Part shown: positions 15,047-24,394 of the stretch, one piece after another
How positions within the stretch are numbered: position 1 is the first letter of the stretch
Layout: each line of letters begins with the position of its first letter
Assembly: GCA_016712885.1 (NCBI GenBank)
Contig: JADJQF010000033.1
Span: 682,001-746,000, forward strand
From: Candidatus Flexicrinis proximus
GTDB lineage: Bacteria > Chloroflexota > Anaerolineae > Aggregatilineales > Phototrophicaceae
Length of the DNA stretch: 64,000 nucleotides
Reading direction: 5' to 3'
Translations under genes and position numbers: made by a program
The notes under the pieces: generated by a model
Databases searched by the model: none
What the model was told of the DNA's origin: nothing
The model's input: only the letters and a program-made list of their open reading frames with translations

Positions 15047-18000
15047 CTAGAACGGATCCGGTGTCGGACTTGCGCCAAACGTCGGGATCGGGTCGAACGG
15101 GATCGGTGTCGCCTGGTCGAACGGCGGGAAGGTCGGGAAAGGTGACGGTTGAAGCGTAGGCACCGGTGTCGGTGTCGGCAGCGGATTATTGATGGCCACG
15201 TTTGCGCCGCGGTACACATAGCCGCCGTCGTTGCTGATGACCGTCATCCGCAGGCTGTATACGCCGTTCGGGATCGTGCGGGTGTCCCACAGCGCCAGCT
15301 GTGAATTCACGTTGGGCTGCTGTATCTGCTGCGGGAACCCTGGCAGCATCTGGTATTGGGCCGAACCCTGCGGCGCGAACTCCAGCTGCCAGCGGTTGAA
15401 GTTGACCGGTACGCTCACCTGTCCGACGATCGGAACCTCGCCGAGCAGCGTCTGCTGGTTGCCGGGGCTGGTCAGGCTGGCGGTCGGGAGCTGTGTGTTC
15501 AGATCGCATTCGGCGGTCGGTGCGGCTTGCGGATCGCTTCCCAGACCCAGCCGTTGTGACGTGTTGCGCCCTTCGGCGCTCCGCAGCCAGTTGATGATGA
15601 ACGGGTCGCTGGTATTGACAAAGGCGCGCTGTGTGGTGTCTTCGGGGTTCCCGCAGAACTGCTGGTTCGCCCGCAGGTTGGTCCAGGTATTCACGGCCAC
15701 GTTGATCACCGGCCCCAGTTCGGGCGGGCTTGGCTGGCGGGTCTGTGGGAATAATTCGTTGCGTGCCGCTCCCGAACACTGTGCCTGCACGTAGGCCGTG
15801 CCGGTCAGCGTACACACCGGGACGAACGCCATCGAACCGGGGTCTGGGAACGACCGCGGCGGATTGCGGCTGCCTAACCCGGCGATGACCAGGCTGATCG
15901 TGCGGTTCCACAGCGGCGCCGCCGCCGAGAATCCGGTCTGGTTGTTGAAGGAAATCGTCGAATCGGGCGTGCCGAGCCAGACGCCGACCACCGCGTTTGT
16001 CGTGAACCCGATCGTCCACAGGTTCGTGCGTGCCGCATTGGTCGACGCTACGGAAGCCACGAAATTCTGGTTGGGCTGCCCTTGCAGCGTGAGCGCGCTG
16101 TTGCGCGGGAACAGGATGGAATTACGCGACAGGTCGTCGCTCATGATGTTTTGCAGGACCCAGGCAACCTGTGGCGAGAACGCGCGCGCCTCGATCGGCT
16201 TGATCTGTTCAGGCAGTGCGACTTCCGCGCCGCTCCTGTCAGTGATCCGGTCGATGGCGTAGACCGGCCTCCGTACGCCGCCGTTGGCGATCGTCGCGTA
16301 AGCCGTCATCAGGTCCTTGAGCCGCACCCGCGTCTCGCCGACCGCCGTCGATAGCCCGAAGACCGTATCGGCGGCGAACTGCAGGCCCATCTTGTCGGCC
16401 ATCTGCTGGAATACGGCATCGCCGAATTCCGCGTACACTCGCGTGGCGGCAGCGGCATACTGGTTGGCGAGCGCCTCTCGCGCGCTGATTGGACCATAGA
16501 ACCGTCCGTCGATATTCTGCGGCGCGAAGGGGGCGGAGCTTGGCGTGGCCGGATACTGTGCGGGGACATCCCATACCAGATGTCCTGCCGTCAGGTATTC
16601 GCCGAATTCGAATTGGCCGTTACCGTTGCGGTCGACGCCGTCCATCGCGGCGGCGTATACAATCGGCATCATCGCGCCGCCCGGCTGCAGGAAATCGCGC
16701 GCATAGTCGCGCTGCCCCTGAATGTTCGGGTCGTCGTAATTCGGGCTGCCGATATACGCGCGGATCGCGCCATTGGCGGGGTCCGACCACATCACCGCGC
16801 CGACCGTGATCCCGCTGCCAGTCAATTCCTGGAGCCGCTGCCGCAGCAGGTCCTGGGCTGCCGTCTGGGCTGCCGGGACCAGCGTCGTCTGTACGGTAAA
16901 CCCGCGCTGGTACATCTCGTTGCCGTAGACCGCCTCGAGCTGCTGGCGGACCAGGTTCACGAAGTGCGGGTACTGCGTGGTCAGCCCACGTGCCGGATAG
17001 GTCTTGAGTTCGAGGTCGGCCTTCTGCCGGATCACCGTCGCGGTGTTGAAGTCGGCCGAGCTGACGCACGTCTGCCCGCGGCCGGGGATGTTCAGGCACC
17101 CGATCTGGGCCATCCGCGCGAATACGCTTTCGATCGCCGGCTTGACGATCCCACGGTTGGTAACCGGGTCGACGCCGGCCGGATTTTCCATGATGGCTGC
17201 TAGCAGCGCCGCTTCCGGCAGGTTCAGCTCGCTCGCGCCCTTCTGGAAGTAGAAGCGCGCCGCTGCCTCCGCTCCGAACGTCGTGTTGCCGAACGGAAAT
17301 TCGTTCAGGAACAGCCGCAGGATGAAGTCTTTGCTGTAGCGCTGGCTCAGTTCGCCCGCCACCACCAGTTGATCGACGTCCGTGAATTCGCCGGCACGCG
17401 ACAGCACCAGGCTGCGCGCCACCAGCTGCGTGATGGTCGGTGACGTCGGGGCCTCCGCCCCGCCCAGGAAGGCGCTGATGGTGCTGCCCGTGTCCCAGCC
17501 CGGATCACTGAAGAACGACGGGTTGCGCGTACTGACGACGGCGTGGATCAGAAACGGGCTGATGGCGTCGAGTTCGACCTCGACGCGGTCGCCGCCATCC
17601 GCCAGCCGCGCGATCTCGCGCTTTTCGGCATCCTGGATTACCACCGTCTGGAATTCGGGTTGATAGGCGGCCAGCGCCACGATCTGCGGTTGGTACTCGT
17701 CAACGATCCCGGCGTACCAGTTGTTTGCCATCACCAGCCCGGCCGCGACCGCGATCAGGCCCAGCGCGATCACGCCCACCAGCACCAGGACGGCGTTGCG
17801 CGCCGTATTCGTGCGGTAGCGCTGTTCTGCTTCCTGCGCCAGCGTCCCCACCGGCACCGTATAGTCGATTTCAGGCGGCATTGTCTCGTCGATCGCCGAC
17901 TGGATGCCCGGGCTACTGCCGTAACCCAGCGACCCCGACCCTGTCCGTATCCCTATCGGCACGGTCGAGCCGGCCACCGTTGGGTGGTCGAGCGAATCGC

Positions 18001-19093
18001 GGAACGCAGCGGCGCCCACGCTCGTGTTATCCAGGTCTTCGGTCGGCACTACGTTCGGCAGTGGCGTGTACCCGATGCTCATCGGCATCGTTCCGGGTAC
18101 GGACTCCTCGACTGGCGCGCTGTCGCCGATATACGGCAGGGTCGAGCCGAATGGATCGTTTGCGGTCGGGTGGACGCGCTCGGTTTGCAGGCCGGCGCGC
18201 GCGCCCTGTACCAGCGGCGGGATGGCGGGCGTCCATTGATCGCCGACGTACTTGTACCACGCGGCGTCCTCCGCTCCCATCCGCCACCAAATCTGGTCGT
18301 CGTCGTGGATCATCCGGTTTTGCAGTTCAGCCTCGAACTGCTCGGGTGTGATCGTGCCTTTCTGGTACAGCGCACGCAGCTGCTCGATGTCTTCCTGGGT
18401 CTGGCTGAAGCGCCTGGCCAGTTCCTGCGCGCGCATCTCTTCGCCCGACAAGACCGGAGCGGCAGGCACCACGGCGATGCTGGCGGCCGCAGGTTCTGCG
18501 CCCGTCGCCGCATCAAGTTCGGCCAGCCGGCGCCGCGCGACTTCTGCCGGGTCGTCCGCCGAAGCCGGTGTGCCGGCCTCCGCCGCTTCGACCGGCCGAA
18601 GTGGGGTGTCCTCGCCGGCCAGCATGTTCAGCGCCAGAAGTTCGGTGCGGATGCCCGCTTCTTCCTCTTCGTCTTCGTCTGCCGACAGTGCCACCATCGA
18701 CAGCGCGTCCTCTGGCGAGAGCGGCTCCGCGGGTTTAACCTCTGCCTGGGCCTCGGTCGCTCCCGGTTCGGAAGGCAGCGTTTGCAGCGCGTCCTCCGGT
18801 GAAAGCGTGGTGGGCATTTCCTCAGGCGCGACCGGCTTCGCTTCCGGGATCGCGGCCTGCGCCTCCTCGGCCGGCATGATGATCACGGTCTCGTCAAGCG
18901 GCGTCAGCGTCGTGTCCAGCATCCGTGGCCGGTGCCAGCCGCCCGATGTCTCCGGCAGTTCCGGCAGTTCGGTCGCCAGCGCCGGAACTTTCCAGCCAGG
19001 CAGCGTCGGCGTTTCTGGCGCGACGGTATTCTCGTCTTCCGGCGTGTGCCAGCCACCCTGTGGGGTCGGGTCGTCGGTGCGCGTATTAGGCAT
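15047..19093 (-). CDS. Giant class A PBP-like protein with all catalytic motifs lost
   Basis: 1348 residues, against 700-900 for PBP1a. Residues 1-430 are a Pro/Glu-rich cytoplasmic region with GGWHTP and GGWHRP motifs and a SHOCT-like plus W-rich segment (EQLRALYQKGTITPEQFEAE, WWRMGAEDAAWYKY). One membrane helix is near 433-456. A GT51-like domain follows (TITQLVARSLVLS, YSKDFILRLFLNEFPFG), but the EDxxFxxH motif reads RNPSFFSDPGWD (523-534) and the second Glu aligns with Gln575. In the transpeptidase-like domain SxxK reads GAMM (806-809), SxN reads QYA (878-880) and KTGT reads SVAS (1014-1017). An EF-hand-like loop lies at 821-832. The C-terminus has Ig-like and Pro/Thr-rich tails. Probably a non-catalytic scaffold or regulator of wall synthesis in the envelope (inference). 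Confidence 0.85.
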   Translation of the reverse strand: MPNTRTDDPTPQGGWHTPEDENTVAPETPTLPGWKVPALATELPELPETSGGWHRPRMLDTTLTPLDETVIIMPAEEAQAAIPEAKPVAPEEMPTTLSPEDALQTLPSEPGATEAQAEVKPAEPLSPEDALSMVALSADEDEEEEAGIRTELLALNMLAGEDTPLRPVEAAEAGTPASADDPAEVARRRLAELDAATGAEPAAASIAVVPAAPVLSGEEMRAQELARRFSQTQEDIEQLRALYQKGTITPEQFEAELQNRMIHDDDQIWWRMGAEDAAWYKYVGDQWTPAIPPLVQGARAGLQTERVHPTANDPFGSTLPYIGDSAPVEESVPGTMPMSIGYTPLPNVVPTEDLDNTSVGAAAFRDSLDHPTVAGSTVPIGIRTGSGSLGYGSSPGIQSAIDETMPPEIDYTVPVGTLAQEAEQRYRTNTARNAVLVLVGVIALGLIAVAAGLVMANNWYAGIVDEYQPQIVALAAYQPEFQTVVIQDAEKREIARLADGGDRVEVELDAISPFLIHAVVSTRNPSFFSDPGWDTGSTISAFLGGAEAPTSPTITQLVARSLVLSRAGEFTDVDQLVVAGELSQRYSKDFILRLFLNEFPFGNTTFGAEAAARFYFQKGASELNLPEAALLAAIMENPAGVDPVTNRGIVKPAIESVFARMAQIGCLNIPGRGQTCVSSADFNTATVIRQKADLELKTYPARGLTTQYPHFVNLVRQQLEAVYGNEMYQRGFTVQTTLVPAAQTAAQDLLRQRLQELTGSGITVGAVMWSDPANGAIRAYIGSPNYDDPNIQGQRDYARDFLQPGGAMMPIVYAAAMDGVDRNGNGQFEFGEYLTAGHLVWDVPAQYPATPSSAPFAPQNIDGRFYGPISAREALANQYAAAATRVYAEFGDAVFQQMADKMGLQFAADTVFGLSTAVGETRVRLKDLMTAYATIANGGVRRPVYAIDRITDRSGAEVALPEQIKPIEARAFSPQVAWVLQNIMSDDLSRNSILFPRNSALTLQGQPNQNFVASVASTNAARTNLWTIGFTTNAVVGVWLGTPDSTISFNNQTGFSAAAPLWNRTISLVIAGLGSRNPPRSFPDPGSMAFVPVCTLTGTAYVQAQCSGAARNELFPQTRQPSPPELGPVINVAVNTWTNLRANQQFCGNPEDTTQRAFVNTSDPFIINWLRSAEGRNTSQRLGLGSDPQAAPTAECDLNTQLPTASLTSPGNQQTLLGEVPIVGQVSVPVNFNRWQLEFAPQGSAQYQMLPGFPQQIQQPNVNSQLALWDTRTIPNGVYSLRMTVISNDGGYVYRGANVAINNPLPTPTPVPTLQPSPFPTFPPFDQATPIPFDPIPTFGASPTPDPF

Positions 19094-19212
19094 GAAAATC
19101 CACCCTAACGTGAATTAGCTTACTTCTCCATTGAAACGTAGTATACATCGGCCAGGTGCCCGCGCAAACGTGAGCGAAGCCAACCGCCCTTCGCCGCCAC
19201 GCGGTCCGGCAA

Positions 19213-19241
19213 ACAAAAAGGGCGCGTTGTGGCGCGCCCTT
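19213..19241 (-). terminator. Rho-independent terminator of the GAPDH gene
   Basis: On the minus strand AAGGGCGCG and CGCGCCCTT arms enclose a short loop and are followed by TTTTTGTTT. It lies about 45 nt after the gap stop codon. Confidence 0.8.
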
Positions 19242-19285
19242 CCGTTTAAACTCTAGCGTGACCTCTGACTACCTGACGTTGGATC

Positions 19286-20284
19286 CTACTTCACCACGTA
19301 GGCGGCGATTTCGGCCAGACGGGTCGCATAACCCATTTCGTTGTCGTACCAGGCCGCCACCGATACCAGCCGGTCGCCGATCACGTCGATCAGCGGCAGG
19401 TCGATGATCGAGGAATGCGGGTCGCCCACGATCCGCGACGACGCCCATTCTTCGTGCAGGACATCCATCACGCCCTGAAGCGCCGGGGTCTTGGCCGCCT
19501 CGATGAATGCATTCCTGATTTCTTCCTTGGTCACGGCGCGCTTCAGGATCGCGTTGATTTCAGCGATGCTGCCCGTGCGGGTCGGTACGCGGTAGGCCTT
19601 GCCGGTCATCTTCAGGTCGTCCCAGATCATCAGCAGCGCCTTGGCCGCGCCGGACGACGACGGGATGATGTTTTCTACTGCGGCCCACGAGTCGCGCACG
19701 TCCTTCATCGGTTGGTCGGTCAGCGACTGCGTGTTGGTATAGGCGTGTATCGTCGAGAAGAAGCCCGACTCGATGCCGAAGTTCTCGCGCAGGACCTTGA
19801 CCACCGGCGCCAGCGCGTTGGTGGTGCAGCTCGCCATGCTGATGATGTGATGCTCGGCCTTCTTGTAGGTTTCAAGGTTGATGCCTGCCAGCAGCATCAC
19901 GTCGCAGTCAGCCTTCGACTTCGATGCGGCGCTGACCAGCACCTTCTTCGCGCCCTTATCGAGGTGCGGCTGTGCGCCGGCGCGGGTGGTCGCGCGGCCC
20001 GTGCAGTCGATCACCAGGTCAACACCCAATGCGCCCCAATCGGGCAGGCTGTCCTTGGTATTGAAATACTTGACCTCGCGGCCGCCGATGACGAATCCGC
20101 TCTCGGTCGCTGCGACCTTCTCGTGCCAGCGCCCATAATTGCTGTCAACCGAGAAAAGCTGCGCGAGGGTGGGGATATCGCGGATATCGGACACGGAAAT
20201 CGGTGAGAAGAGGTTCCCCTTGAGGGCGGCCTTCATCAACGAACGTCCGATACGCCCGAAACCGTGAATTGCGATATTTGCCAT
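19286..20284 (-). CDS. gap: Glyceraldehyde-3-phosphate dehydrogenase, type I
   Basis: Cytosolic glycolytic enzyme, 332 residues, oxidising glyceraldehyde-3-phosphate to 1,3-bisphosphoglycerate with NAD(P). The start at 20284 has AAAGGAGA nine bases upstream. The Rossmann motif IHGFGRIGRSLMKAAL, catalytic Cys in SMASCTTNALAPV (usually SNASCTTN), the downstream HAYTNTQSLTDQ with catalytic His, and the WYDNEMGYATR end (usually DNEWGY) are visible. After beta 2 the usual N-D is S-D (VSDIRD), so coenzyme preference cannot be read with certainty. It is transcribed alone, with its own terminator and a plausible promoter. Confidence 0.95.
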   Translation of the reverse strand: MANIAIHGFGRIGRSLMKAALKGNLFSPISVSDIRDIPTLAQLFSVDSNYGRWHEKVAATESGFVIGGREVKYFNTKDSLPDWGALGVDLVIDCTGRATTRAGAQPHLDKGAKKVLVSAASKSKADCDVMLLAGINLETYKKAEHHIISMASCTTNALAPVVKVLRENFGIESGFFSTIHAYTNTQSLTDQPMKDVRDSWAAVENIIPSSSGAAKALLMIWDDLKMTGKAYRVPTRTGSIAEINAILKRAVTKEEIRNAFIEAAKTPALQGVMDVLHEEWASSRIVGDPHSSIIDLPLIDVIGDRLVSVAAWYDNEMGYATRLAEIAAYVVK

Positions 20285-20390
20285 GGTACTGTCTCCTTTG
20301 AAACCGTAGTCGGTGTTTTGCCAAGCCGTCATGCCATGCAAGTGTCTGGCACGTTGACGCTGTGACCTTTAGTTGAACTTTCAATCCTTG

Positions 20391-20419
20391 AGTATACAGG
20401 TTCATTCTCCTGGCGTCAT
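20391..20419 (-). promoter_or_regulatory. Candidate sigma-70 promoter of gap
   Basis: On the minus strand ATGACG (20419-20414), a 17-bp spacer and TATACT (20396-20391) precede gap, giving a leader of about 100 nt. The rest of the 400-bp divergent gap up to 20685 shows no gene and no strong hairpin. Confidence 0.45.
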
Positions 20420-20685
20420 GTGTTGTCTCACACCTTTTTCGGGTGACCAAGCACACTGCGCTTCCCTGACATCCCTCTGTCTGGCCTGTTCGCCGCGCTT
20501 TCGGGGTTGCTGCCCGCCGACGCTATTCCTGTACCGACTGCCTATCAGGTCTGGTTGGTATTTTTCGTCCAACTATGCGACAATAAGAACAGGTTACGTA
20601 AATTGACGTGCTTCTTTCCTTCTCCCACGTGCGCTGTTCTTTATTGACAGATTTCTCAGAGCGCAATTATTGTGGGGATGTGGCT

Positions 20686-21711
20686 ATGCAGCTTTGCGTA
20701 ATAGAAGGCGACGGTGTCGGTCACGAAGTGGTCCCGGCGGCCGTTCGGGTTCTAAAAAGCCTGGTGCCGAACTTACAACTCTTTCCTGCTGAAGCAGGCT
20801 TCGAGTGTTTGGAAAAGTATGGAACGCCTCTCCCTGCTGAGACTCTCGCGTTAGCTCAACGCTGCCGCGCGGTGTTGTTTGGTGCCGCCGAATCGCCCTC
20901 ATATCATGTCGAAGGATATTTCTCGCCCATTATCGCGCTGCGCCAGAAACTCATGGCCTACGCGAATGTGCGTCCGACCCGTTACATCCCGGTTTCCACC
21001 GCCCGTCCCGGCGTGGACATGATCATCGTGCGCGAGAATACCGAAGACCTGTATACCGGCGACGAATCGGTTTCGTCGGATGGAGGTCAGGGTACCGCCC
21101 ATAAGATCGTCACCCGTGTCGCCAGCGAACGCGTCTCTCACCGCGCCTATCGGCTTGCCCGCGCAAATGGCCGCAAACTTGTGACGATCGTACATAAGGC
21201 CAACGTCTTGCCCAAGAGTGATGGACTCTTTCGCCGCGTTGCCCTGGAAGTCGCCGAGCAGTACCCGGATATCGAAACCGACGAACTGCTGGTCGATACA
21301 GCCGCCTATTGGATGGTTAAGTCTCCTTCGCGTTTCGATGTCATCCTCACCTCGAACCTTTACGGGGATATCCTCTCCGATATGGGCGCGGCATGGGGCG
21401 GTGGCCTCGGCCTCGCCCCCGCGCTGAATCTAGGCGACGATGCTGCGATTGCCGAGCCGGTCCACGGGACCGCGCCGGATATTGCCGGCAAAGGAATTGC
21501 CAACCCGACCGCCGCCATCCTGAGCGTTGCACTCCTCCTGCGCCATCATTGGGAGCAGCTTGAGCTGGCTGAACGGATTGAATACGCAGTCATCCAAGCC
21601 ATCAAGGACGGCTTCCATACCTTCGATGTCGACACCAAGGGCGCGCTCAGCACCATCGCCTTCACCGACAAAGTGCTCGAAATCCTCCATGGAGCGGCTG
21701 TCAGGGCGTGA
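20686..21711 (+). CDS. Beta-decarboxylating dehydrogenase (isopropylmalate/isocitrate/homoisocitrate family)
   Basis: NAD(P)-dependent oxidative decarboxylase of 2-hydroxyacids, 341 residues. Start MQLCVIEGDGVGHEVV is chosen over an upstream frame because GGGGATG precedes it and the family begins here. Substrate and metal motifs are visible: MAYANVRPTR, VRENTEDLYTGDE, catalytic Lys in VHKANVLPKSDGLF, the metal Asp in SNLYGDILSD, and AEPVHGTAPDIAGKGIANP with the coenzyme loop. VRENTEDLY is closer to isocitrate, homoisocitrate and tartrate dehydrogenases than to LeuB (which has VREL). No leu or lys genes are adjacent, so the substrate is open. Its TGA overlaps the GTG start of the MBL gene. Confidence 0.85.
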   Translation: MQLCVIEGDGVGHEVVPAAVRVLKSLVPNLQLFPAEAGFECLEKYGTPLPAETLALAQRCRAVLFGAAESPSYHVEGYFSPIIALRQKLMAYANVRPTRYIPVSTARPGVDMIIVRENTEDLYTGDESVSSDGGQGTAHKIVTRVASERVSHRAYRLARANGRKLVTIVHKANVLPKSDGLFRRVALEVAEQYPDIETDELLVDTAAYWMVKSPSRFDVILTSNLYGDILSDMGAAWGGGLGLAPALNLGDDAAIAEPVHGTAPDIAGKGIANPTAAILSVALLLRHHWEQLELAERIEYAVIQAIKDGFHTFDVDTKGALSTIAFTDKVLEILHGAAVRA

Positions 21712-22568
21712 TTCAACTCGGCGACTTCAGACTCCATCTGATCAATGACGGCACGACCCATGTCGATTCAGGCGGCGCTTTCGGCCTGGTTCCACGCAGC
21801 CTCTGGTCGCGCTATATGGCCGCCAGTCCTGATGGCCTTGTCCCGATGTCGAATGTCAATCTTTACGTCGAAACGCCGGACCGCAAGATCGTGATCGACA
21901 CTGGCCTGGGCCGCAAGCTCGACGCCAAGGCGCTGGCGATCTGGAAGCTCGACCGGACCAACGGCGATCTGATCGACGGCCTGGCGCGCCTGGGCGTATC
22001 TCCGTCGGACATCGACCTCGTGATCGACACCCACTTGCACGCCGACCACGCCGGCGGAAATACCACCTTAGGCGCTCAGGGTGACATCGTGCCGGCTTTC
22101 CCCAATGCCGAATATGTTGTCCAGCGCCGCGAATACGAAGACGCGATGCACCCCAACGAACGCACCGCCGCGACCTATCTGCCGGTCAACTATCAGCCGC
22201 TGGTCGAGTCGGGTCAGATGCGCCTGTTGGACGGCGATACCGTGATCCTTCCCGGCGTGACCGGCCACGTCACGCGCGGCCACACTCCCGGCCACATGAG
22301 CATCCAGCTTGAAAGCGGCGGCCAGCACGCGCTGTTCGTGTGTGACATGGCCAGCTATGCCATTCACTTCGAGCGGTTGGGCTGGATGACCGCCTACGAT
22401 GTCGAGCCGCTTCATACGCTCGAATCGAAACGGAAGTGGCAGGCTTGGGCGCTCGAAACCAACGCACTCCTGATTTTCCCCCATGACACGCTTCGCCCCG
22501 CCGGTCGCCTCACACGCGATGCGGCAGGGCGTCCGACCGTCATTCCTGAACCGACGGCCTTTTCGTAA
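21708..22568 (+). CDS. MBL-fold metallo-hydrolase
   Basis: 286-residue metallo-beta-lactamase-superfamily enzyme with the dinuclear zinc motif THLHADHAGG (about 104-113), further ligands in RGHTPGHM and VCDMA, and a final FPHD His. The N-terminus (LINDGTTHVDSGGAFGLVP, then ETPDRKIVIDTGLG) matches quorum-quenching-lactonase/RNase Z-like hydrolases acting on small molecules. Start is GTG within the stop of the dehydrogenase gene (GTGA), showing translational coupling and suggesting a shared pathway. Substrate unknown. Confidence 0.88.
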   Translation: MIQLGDFRLHLINDGTTHVDSGGAFGLVPRSLWSRYMAASPDGLVPMSNVNLYVETPDRKIVIDTGLGRKLDAKALAIWKLDRTNGDLIDGLARLGVSPSDIDLVIDTHLHADHAGGNTTLGAQGDIVPAFPNAEYVVQRREYEDAMHPNERTAATYLPVNYQPLVESGQMRLLDGDTVILPGVTGHVTRGHTPGHMSIQLESGGQHALFVCDMASYAIHFERLGWMTAYDVEPLHTLESKRKWQAWALETNALLIFPHDTLRPAGRLTRDAAGRPTVIPEPTAFS

Positions 22569-22808
22569 ATTCCGGCGCTACTTTTTGTGCGCCGCTGCGT
22601 ATATTCACTGAACCAGTCGTCGAAAGTCGTGGGTTCTTTGTTGTTGGTATGGCAGCGAAATGCTCTTTCAGCGTGCGGACTGCGGCTGAAATCCAACTAC
22701 GGAGAACTAACCGCTGGCGACCGGTGGCCGAGGGTGTAACACGGTAACACGGTCCGGCATTGGTGTTGCGCTATACTGTTAAGTGAGAGGAATTGGGGCG
22801 ACTGTCAC

Positions 22809-23168
22809 ATGGGAAACAATCTGTCTGAGACCACCTTGCGCTATATTGTGGTGGCCATCATTTGGGTCGGGATGTTTATCTTAGCCGCCTATATGTCTCG
22901 CCGCGCCTTGCGCCGCGAAGACGACACCGCCGAGTCCTTGCCTGGGGCAGATCAGAACGAAAAGCCCAAGCGCGGCGACTCGCTGGCCGAGTTGATGGCG
23001 CTGCTGAACGACGAAGATATTGAAGACCTGCGCCAGCGCGTTAAATCGCGCATGATCGAGCAGATCGAAACCGGCACGCCGGAAGAGGTTGAAACCTTCG
23101 AGCAGCTTCTGGAGACCCCCGAGAAGCCGTCGCGCAAGTCCGGTAGCCCTTCAAACATGAACGTGTGA
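22809..23168 (+). CDS. Small membrane protein of unknown function
   Basis: 119 residues. One membrane helix at about 12-29 (YIVVAIIWVGMFILAAYMS) is followed by a basic stop-transfer stretch (RRALRRED) and a charged, helical cytoplasmic tail (LAELMALLNDEDIEDLRQRV, MIEQIETGTPEEVETFEQLL). I do not recognise the family. A separate transcript is likely; repeat copy 5 follows 12 nt after the stop. Confidence 0.65.
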   Translation: MGNNLSETTLRYIVVAIIWVGMFILAAYMSRRALRREDDTAESLPGADQNEKPKRGDSLAELMALLNDEDIEDLRQRVKSRMIEQIETGTPEEVETFEQLLETPEKPSRKSGSPSNMNV

Positions 23169-23180
23169 TGCGCGTTCGAT

Positions 23181-23324
23181 GGGGAATGCACCCCAAACCC
23201 CGACAGGAGTTTGCGCTCTTGTACCTCCCTTAGCGATTTGGCGGCGCCAGCGCCGCCAAATCGCAGATGCGGGGTCGAGGGGCGCAAGTCCCTTGCGGAG
23301 GTGTGGAGGCAGCGCCTCCACAAA
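23181..23324 (+). repeat. Dispersed structured repeat, copy 5 (subfamily A)
   Basis: Starts with GGGGAATGCACCCC. The perfect 15-bp central stem lies at 23233-23264 (GCGATTTGGCGGCGC with GCGCCGCCAAATCGC). Compared with copy 4 it has paired changes in the stem. It ends with GGAGGCAGCGCCTCC. Confidence 0.9.
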
Positions 23325-23377
23325 AAACACTGCGCCACAGTCTCTGGCCTTATCGGCGGACTGTGCCCGATCCGGCG

Positions 23378-24394
23378 CTACCCTTCAAGCAGTCCCGCCT
23401 GAATCAGCCAGCCCAGCCGGTTGTATTCCTTGTAATCCTCGAAACCCACACCGTCTGCGTTGAAGTGGACAAAGACGTTGATGATCAGCCGGATCGGTTC
23501 CTGGGTCGCCGGGACGGAGATCGGCCCGATGTCAATCGGATTGCTGAACGTCCCGAGGTAGATCAGCCGCGCGGCCAGCCAGTCGCCTTCCGCCACCACG
23601 GCGTCGATGTCGACGCGCAGGTCGGGGATGATTGCCCTCAGGGTTTCGACCACGCCTTTGAACTGCTCGCGGGTGAGATTCCCGAACGGCTCGTGGGCCA
23701 GGTACTCCTCGGCCATCGAGCGGTCGATGGCGCTCAGGTCGCCTTCGTTGAGTGCGCCATTGATGACGTGCGAGAACGCCTCGATATGCGCCTCATCCAG
23801 TCCCTCGCTCTCGACCTCGTCCAGGACAATCGGATCGGCGCTGCCGGTATGCAGGAGCGTCGAGAGCAGCGCCGGCAGCGGTGACGCGTCAAGCTGGATC
23901 AGTAAGCCAAGCCGGTCAAACGCGGTGAAGTCCTCGACGATCAGACCGTCCTCAAGCCGGTGTAGGATGTTCAGCGTCCATTCGACCGGCTCTCCGTTCG
24001 GCTCAATCGTGGTCGTGCTGTTGAATACCCACGCGTTAGTGAACGTCCCACTAAACCGGAGCCGGCTCGCTGCCCACTCGGTATCGGCTAGCAGCACTTC
24101 GATTTTCGCCTCAAAGTCCGGCAGCGCGGCCCGCAGCGCCTCGATCGACTCGATAAACTGTTCGCGTGTCAGGTCGTCGCTGCCGTATCCGTGATTGACG
24201 TAGTCCTCGGCCAGGATTTCCTCAACATTGTCGAGATTTCCGGCGTTGTACACCTCTTTGACCAGCCGGCTGACGGTTTCCTTGTGGGTGTCCGGCGCGG
24301 TCTCCTGGGCGGTTACAGGGGCGGAACTAAACGTGATGAGCAGTAGAACGGCAGCGGCGATTAGGGGCATGAGTCTGGCGCGTGTAGCGTGCAT
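23378..24394 (-). CDS. Exported protein with two SnoaL/ester-cyclase-like domains
   Basis: 338 residues. Start at 24394 follows AGAGGTGAT. A signal peptide (MHATRARLMPLIAAAVLLLI, cleavage near TAQE) precedes two NTF2-like repeats. The first carries LVKEVYNAGNLDNVEEILAE and LTREQFIESIEALRAALPDF; the second carries VINGALNEGDLSAIDRSMAE and LTREQFKGVVETLRAIIPD. The YVNHGYG and YLAHEPFG loops match the polyketide-cyclase-like SnoaL group. An internal tandem duplication inside an exported protein is less usual than the common cytosolic single-domain form. Ligand unknown. Confidence 0.82.
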   Translation of the reverse strand: MHATRARLMPLIAAAVLLLITFSSAPVTAQETAPDTHKETVSRLVKEVYNAGNLDNVEEILAEDYVNHGYGSDDLTREQFIESIEALRAALPDFEAKIEVLLADTEWAASRLRFSGTFTNAWVFNSTTTIEPNGEPVEWTLNILHRLEDGLIVEDFTAFDRLGLLIQLDASPLPALLSTLLHTGSADPIVLDEVESEGLDEAHIEAFSHVINGALNEGDLSAIDRSMAEEYLAHEPFGNLTREQFKGVVETLRAIIPDLRVDIDAVVAEGDWLAARLIYLGTFSNPIDIGPISVPATQEPIRLIINVFVHFNADGVGFEDYKEYNRLGWLIQAGLLEG

